This document shows, one piece after another, positions 8,567 to 10,631 of a stretch of 10,631 nucleotides of DNA; the first letter of the stretch is position 1, and each line of letters opens with the position of its first letter. This DNA comes from an uncultured Mucispirillum sp. Lineage in GTDB: Bacteria > Chrysiogenota > Deferribacteres > Deferribacterales > Mucispirillaceae. The position numbers and the translations under genes are program-made. The stretch spans positions 1 to 10,631 of the forward strand of contig CAMWVK010000027.1 of the NCBI GenBank assembly GCA_947177675.1, written 5' to 3'. Under the pieces are notes generated by a model. That model saw only the letters and a list, made by a program, of their open reading frames with translations. It did no database searches and had not been told where the DNA came from.

Positions 8567-8600
8567 AAAAATCTGAAATATTAATATTTCAATAATTTTT
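8567..8600. repeat. Imperfect inverted repeat with 18-base perfect palindromic core
   Basis: The core TGAAATATTAATATTTCA (8574-8591) is a perfect 18-base palindrome. It is flanked by a second matching pair, AAAAAT (8567-8572) and ATTTTT (8595-8600), separated from the core by one base on the left and three on the right. It could be a dimeric regulator's operator or, read on the + strand, a weak AT-only hairpin followed by more T-rich sequence. It lacks G-C pairs for a strong terminator. Confidence 0.5.
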
Positions 8601-8696
8601 ACTTTTGTTTTATGATAATAAAAATAAATTTTAAGAGTAACAAACAGATAAAATATGCAGTGGTTTTAGTATGAAGTGTTTAATATATAAGAAAAC

Positions 8697-8745
8697 TTGC
8701 AATATTTATATAGTTCTTGACCATATAATAAAAAAGCAGTAATAA
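8697..8745 (+). promoter_or_regulatory. Candidate promoter region for the membrane protein gene
   Basis: Two overlapping possibilities are visible. TTGACC (8717-8722), 17 bases, then TAATAA (8740-8745) would start transcription around 8752, directly at the ATG. Alternatively a perfect TATAAT at 8724-8729 would give a leader of about 17 bases, but its only TTG-type partner, TTGCAA at 8697-8702, is 21 bases away, which is too far for a normal promoter. Confidence 0.35.
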
Positions 8746-8752
8746 TATCCAC

Positions 8753-9364
8753 ATGGAAATAAAAACTATTACACTTAAAAATGTTGCTGCAAGACCTATG
8801 GGTTATGTTCGTTTTGGGCTTTTCTTTTTAACATTTTTAATTGCCCGCATACCATTATGGTTTATAATAATATGTGCTTTTTTACTAAATGGCAGTATAG
8901 GCATAACTTATACCGTGTTTCTTTCTTTTGCTGTAATTATATGCAGAATATTTGTGGATTCAGAAATAGCGGGAGGAAACAGAAGTTTCCTGTTTTTTTT
9001 AGGAATACATTTACTTAGAGGATTAGGGGCATTACTCTTTTATTTTATCGTATTTGGAATAATAATATATATTATCGCACCGCACAATGACATTACTGGT
9101 AAAATATCTATGTTTTTTGTAATAATACTGCTTTATTATTTTATGTTCAGCAGTAATGCTAATACATACTGGACTGGCTATTATATGCCTTTTAAGTCTG
9201 CTGTGGCAGTATGTTTCCTGTGGCTGTATCTTGCACTTATTCCAGATAGTTTATTTATGAATATACTAATAGTGTTATTAATATACTCGTTAGAATTTTA
9301 TAATCTGTTATTCAATCAACCTCTTGGAATGCTGCCAAACAGACGGATGATAAATAATTTATAA
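8753..9364 (+). CDS. Multi-pass membrane protein of unknown function
   Basis: I do not recognise this 203-residue protein. It is very hydrophobic, with probable membrane helices at about 19-45, 50-68, 79-108, 118-135, 147-163 and 167-187. The basic N-terminus (KTITLKNVAARPMGYVR) suggests a cytoplasmic start, and the tail (LPNRRMINNL) is also basic. No catalytic or binding motif is evident. The ATG at 8753 is the only normal start before the in-frame stop at 8729-8731; the next in-frame ATG is at 8801. No Shine-Dalgarno sequence precedes either, so the message may be leaderless or weakly translated. The gene stands alone after a long gap and converges on the antitoxin gene 12 bases downstream. 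Its length and consistent hydrophobic pattern support a real gene. Confidence 0.7.
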   Translation: MEIKTITLKNVAARPMGYVRFGLFFLTFLIARIPLWFIIICAFLLNGSIGITYTVFLSFAVIICRIFVDSEIAGGNRSFLFFLGIHLLRGLGALLFYFIVFGIIIYIIAPHNDITGKISMFFVIILLYYFMFSSNANTYWTGYYMPFKSAVAVCFLWLYLALIPDSLFMNILIVLLIYSLEFYNLLFNQPLGMLPNRRMINNL

Positions 9365-9376
9365 TTTAATTACTAT

Positions 9377-9601
9377 CTATTTAACTAAACCTAATTCACG
9401 CATTACAGATAAATGAGTATAAGCTCTAGGATTACGACTGTATGTTTTTATAGCAGTTTCATATACTTCCATATCCCTTTCATCTTTAATTCGTTCCAAA
9501 ATAGTATTTTTTATAAACTCAGCAGTAGAAATATTGCTTTTAACTGCACACTTTTCAAGCATAGCTATTTCTTCTTCTGTTAAATCAAGCGATAAATTCA
9601 T
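9377..9601 (-). CDS. RelB-like ribbon-helix-helix antitoxin, apparently without toxin
   Basis: A 74-residue protein with the pattern of RelB/DUF6290-type antitoxins: a short N-terminal strand (NLSLDLT, 2-8), a helix (EEEIAMLEKCAVKSN), a second helix starting TAEFIKNTILERI at about 26, an acidic stretch, and a C-terminal YTHLSVMRELGL (61-72) resembling the toxin-contacting tail of the family. Such proteins bind DNA as dimers, repress their own operon and neutralise a RelE/ParE-type toxin. I chose the ATG at 9601 because GGGAGG lies five bases upstream; an in-frame TTG at 9616 lies on the wrong side of that site. Toxin genes normally follow directly, but downstream lies only the convergent membrane protein gene, and nothing toxin-like is upstream. 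It may be an orphan, a remnant, or a regulator acting with a distant toxin. Confidence 0.75.
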   Translation of the reverse strand: MNLSLDLTEEEIAMLEKCAVKSNISTAEFIKNTILERIKDERDMEVYETAIKTYSRNPRAYTHLSVMRELGLVK

Positions 9602-9606
9602 ATAAG

Positions 9607-9612
9607 CCTCCC
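9607..9612 (-). promoter_or_regulatory. Ribosome binding site that fixes the antitoxin start
   Basis: On the minus strand GGGAGG stands five bases before the ATG at 9601. It is the strongest Shine-Dalgarno sequence I noticed in the window, and it falls inside the longer reading frame that would begin at TTG 9616, which argues against that start. Confidence 0.8.
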
Positions 9613-9614
9613 AC

Positions 9615-9644
9615 AAAAAGTATAAACAGAAATTTATGCTTTTT
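9615..9644. promoter_or_regulatory. 30-base inverted repeat, candidate antitoxin operator
   Basis: AAAAAGTATAAA (9615-9626) and TTTATGCTTTTT (9633-9644) are inverted copies matching at 11 of 12 positions, separated by six bases. The repeat covers the probable -10 element (TATACT, minus strand 9624-9619) and reaches the -35 (9648-9643) of the antitoxin gene, exactly where an autorepressing ribbon-helix-helix protein would bind. The only two G-C pairs flank the mismatch, so as RNA it would be a weak hairpin; an operator is the better reading. Confidence 0.5.
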
Positions 9645-9648
9645 GCAA
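9619..9648 (-). promoter_or_regulatory. Candidate promoter of the antitoxin gene (proximal)
   Basis: Minus-strand TTGCAA (9648-9643), an 18-base spacer and TATACT (9624-9619). Transcription would begin near 9612, leaving a very short leader with the ribosome binding site close to its 5' end. Confidence 0.4.
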
Positions 9649-9654
9649 CCTGAA

Positions 9655-9683
9655 ATTTTAAATAATATAATAAAATTTGTAAA
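9655..9683 (-). promoter_or_regulatory. Candidate promoter of the antitoxin gene (distal)
   Basis: Minus-strand TTTACA (9683-9678), a 17-base spacer and TAAAAT (9660-9655). It would give a leader of about 45 bases that includes the inverted repeat at 9615-9644. It is an alternative to the proximal promoter. Confidence 0.3.
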
Positions 9684-9739
9684 CAGCAGTTTTACATATT
9701 TATCTTATCGCTTGAAAATATCAATAACTTTATATGATT

Positions 9740-10429
9740 TTAAAATAATTTTTTAGGGTCTTCTATAGGAAATCCTTTTTTAGCAAGGGATATAATAATA
9801 TCCTTTGCTATCTTTTCTTCGCTTAGCATATTTTCCCCATCAGTTGCTTGAATGATGACCCAGTCTTCATCTTGAGCCATTTGCTTATACATTTTATATA
9901 CTTTATTCATATAACTGTCGTTTGCTTCGTGTATATCTTTTGCAGCATCAGTATATGACCTTTTGCCTTTTAAAGCAACCATTCTGCCAGCAATTACTGG
10001 GTCTACATCTAAAAATATTATTACATCAGGGGAAGGCATTTCTAAAATATTATATTCAAGCCTTTTTACCCAGTCTGCAAATGTTTTACGCTGATTTTCT
10101 GGAAATTTAACTGCCTGATGAGCAATATTTGACGGCACATATCTATCAAATATAATATTTGCACCCTCGTTAATATCTGTCATAATAGATTTTTTCATTT
10201 CAAACCTGTCCATAGCATAAAGCATAACAGGAAACTGTGGCGGAACTTCATCTAATGAGCCAAATCCGCCGTTTAAATATTTCCCTACTTCAAGTCCAAA
10301 ATTAGTGCCTTTATAGTTTGGAAAACTGTATAATGAGTTATTTATACCTTTTGCACTCATTTTTGCAGATAATATTTGAGACTGGGTGCCTTTTCCAGAG
10401 CCGTCTAACCCTTCAAATGCTGCTATCAT
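9740..10429 (-). CDS. tmk: Thymidylate kinase
   Basis: Phosphorylates dTMP to dTDP with ATP in the cytoplasm, an essential step of dTTP synthesis. The 229-residue protein shows the P-loop FEGLDGSGKGTQ at 5-16, a YAMDRFEMK segment at 71-79 with the DR pair, the family motif DRYVPSNIAHQ at 95-105, PDVIIFLDVDP at 134-144 and a lid-like KGKRSYTDAAKDIHEAND at 154-171. There is no Arg inside the P-loop, so the lid (K/R at 154-157) probably supplies the catalytic basic residue, as in bacterial-type enzymes. It is some 15-25 residues longer than the common bacterial enzyme, partly from the FPNYKGTNFG...YLNGGFG region and the C-terminal tail. AGGTG (minus strand 10438-10434) is a good ribosome binding site four bases before the ATG. 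It stands alone, without the holB neighbour often seen, and no convincing terminator follows it. Confidence 0.92.
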   Translation of the reverse strand: MIAAFEGLDGSGKGTQSQILSAKMSAKGINNSLYSFPNYKGTNFGLEVGKYLNGGFGSLDEVPPQFPVMLYAMDRFEMKKSIMTDINEGANIIFDRYVPSNIAHQAVKFPENQRKTFADWVKRLEYNILEMPSPDVIIFLDVDPVIAGRMVALKGKRSYTDAAKDIHEANDSYMNKVYKMYKQMAQDEDWVIIQATDGENMLSEEKIAKDIIISLAKKGFPIEDPKKLF

Positions 10430-10440
10430 ATTTCACCTTT

Positions 10441-10467
10441 TATATAAATTAATTATAAATTTATATA
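10441..10467. repeat. Perfect 10-base inverted repeat in the tmk promoter and leader
   Basis: TATATAAATT (10441-10450) and AATTTATATA (10458-10467) are perfect inverted copies, seven bases apart. They span the -10 element and the predicted transcription start of tmk. All positions are A or T, so chance is a serious alternative to a regulatory role. Confidence 0.35.
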
Positions 10468-10488
10468 TTATTTTTTGTATGTGTGCAA
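10460..10488 (-). promoter_or_regulatory. Candidate promoter of tmk
   Basis: Minus-strand TTGCAC (10488-10483), a 17-base spacer and TATAAA (10465-10460). The start would be near 10453, giving a leader of about 24 bases that contains the AGGTG ribosome binding site. Spacing and hexamers are good for a housekeeping sigma-70-type promoter. Confidence 0.5.
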
Positions 10489-10631
10489 TGAAAGTTTATG
10501 TTTTATCTGTGTTTTTAATAATATTTCTAATTTATAACATTCTGATGAATTTAAATGTTTATTTTTTTGTTTTTTTAATATAATATTTATTAGTAGTTAT
10601 TGAATTCTTTTTTATTCAGCCAGTTTGTTGT

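Larger units (their letters stand above)
8216..8752. other. Gene-free AT-rich stretch of 537 bases
   Basis: I see no credible protein gene, tRNA or rRNA here. Only tiny ORFs occur, such as 8671-8742 (23 codons, no ribosome binding site). The stretch contains a 12-base palindrome (8318-8329), a short segment resembling a common dispersed-repeat core (about 8354-8372), an extended -10 site (8467-8475), an inverted repeat (8567-8600) and promoter-like hexamers just before the next gene (8697-8745). No GC-rich hairpin followed by a T-run was found after hypF, so the end of that transcript is undefined. A degraded gene or an untranslated RNA could be present; the sequence alone does not show which. 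Confidence 0.6.

Noticed and set aside
8671..8742. 23-codon + strand ORF just before the membrane protein gene
   Set aside because: It has no ribosome binding site, no recognisable features, and a length expected by chance.
9602..9616. TTG start extending the antitoxin by five residues
   Set aside because: The strong GGGAGG lies downstream of that TTG and is correctly spaced for the ATG at 9601.
10386..10583. 65-codon + strand open frame over the tmk start
   Set aside because: It overlaps the tmk P-loop region antisense, has no ribosome binding site, and its hydrophobic tail is what AT-rich non-coding DNA gives.

Overview
The window is AT-rich bacterial DNA (roughly 30% G+C by eye, not computed) and carries eight supportable protein genes. 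The content fits a low-G+C Gram-negative: a FapA/DUF342 protein, an ExeA/GspA-like ATPase with one membrane anchor and an envelope SH3 domain, the Trk potassium system, and the hydrogenase maturation factor HypF. A member of the Deferribacterota (Mucispirillum-like) is my best guess, but it is an inference from gene content and composition, and other AT-rich Gram-negatives remain possible. I saw no rRNA, tRNA, CRISPR array, insertion sequence or phage gene.

Region 1 (1-8215, + strand) is a tightly packed five-gene run: fapA-like, exeA-like, trkA, trkH, hypF. Gaps are 36 and 10 bases, followed by two 4-base ATGA overlaps (trkA/trkH and, with the start I prefer, trkH/hypF). This looks like one transcription unit mixing an envelope or assembly pair (DUF342 protein plus AAA ATPase/SH3 protein), a complete K+ uptake pair (TrkA gates the TrkH channel), and HypF, which makes the cyanide ligands of [NiFe]-hydrogenase. 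No other hyp or hydrogenase genes are present, so HypF must work with proteins encoded elsewhere.

Region 2 (8216-8752) is a 537-base stretch with no credible gene. It holds an extended -10 promoter-like site, an 18-base perfect palindrome inside a longer imperfect inverted repeat, a 12-base palindrome, and a short stretch resembling a common dispersed-repeat core.

Region 3 (8753-9616) has an unrecognised multi-pass membrane protein on the + strand. It converges, 12 bases apart, on a small minus-strand gene for a RelB-like ribbon-helix-helix antitoxin that has no toxin gene beside it. Upstream of the antitoxin is a 30-base inverted repeat overlapping its probable promoter, a good candidate for an autoregulatory operator.

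Region 4 (9740-10631) is a minus-strand thymidylate kinase gene (tmk) with a good ribosome binding site and a plausible promoter. The last 140 bases or so hold nothing I can name. The first 50 bases contain only the ribosome binding site of the first gene and a TATAAA-like hexamer at 16-21 whose -35 partner would lie at or beyond the window edge.
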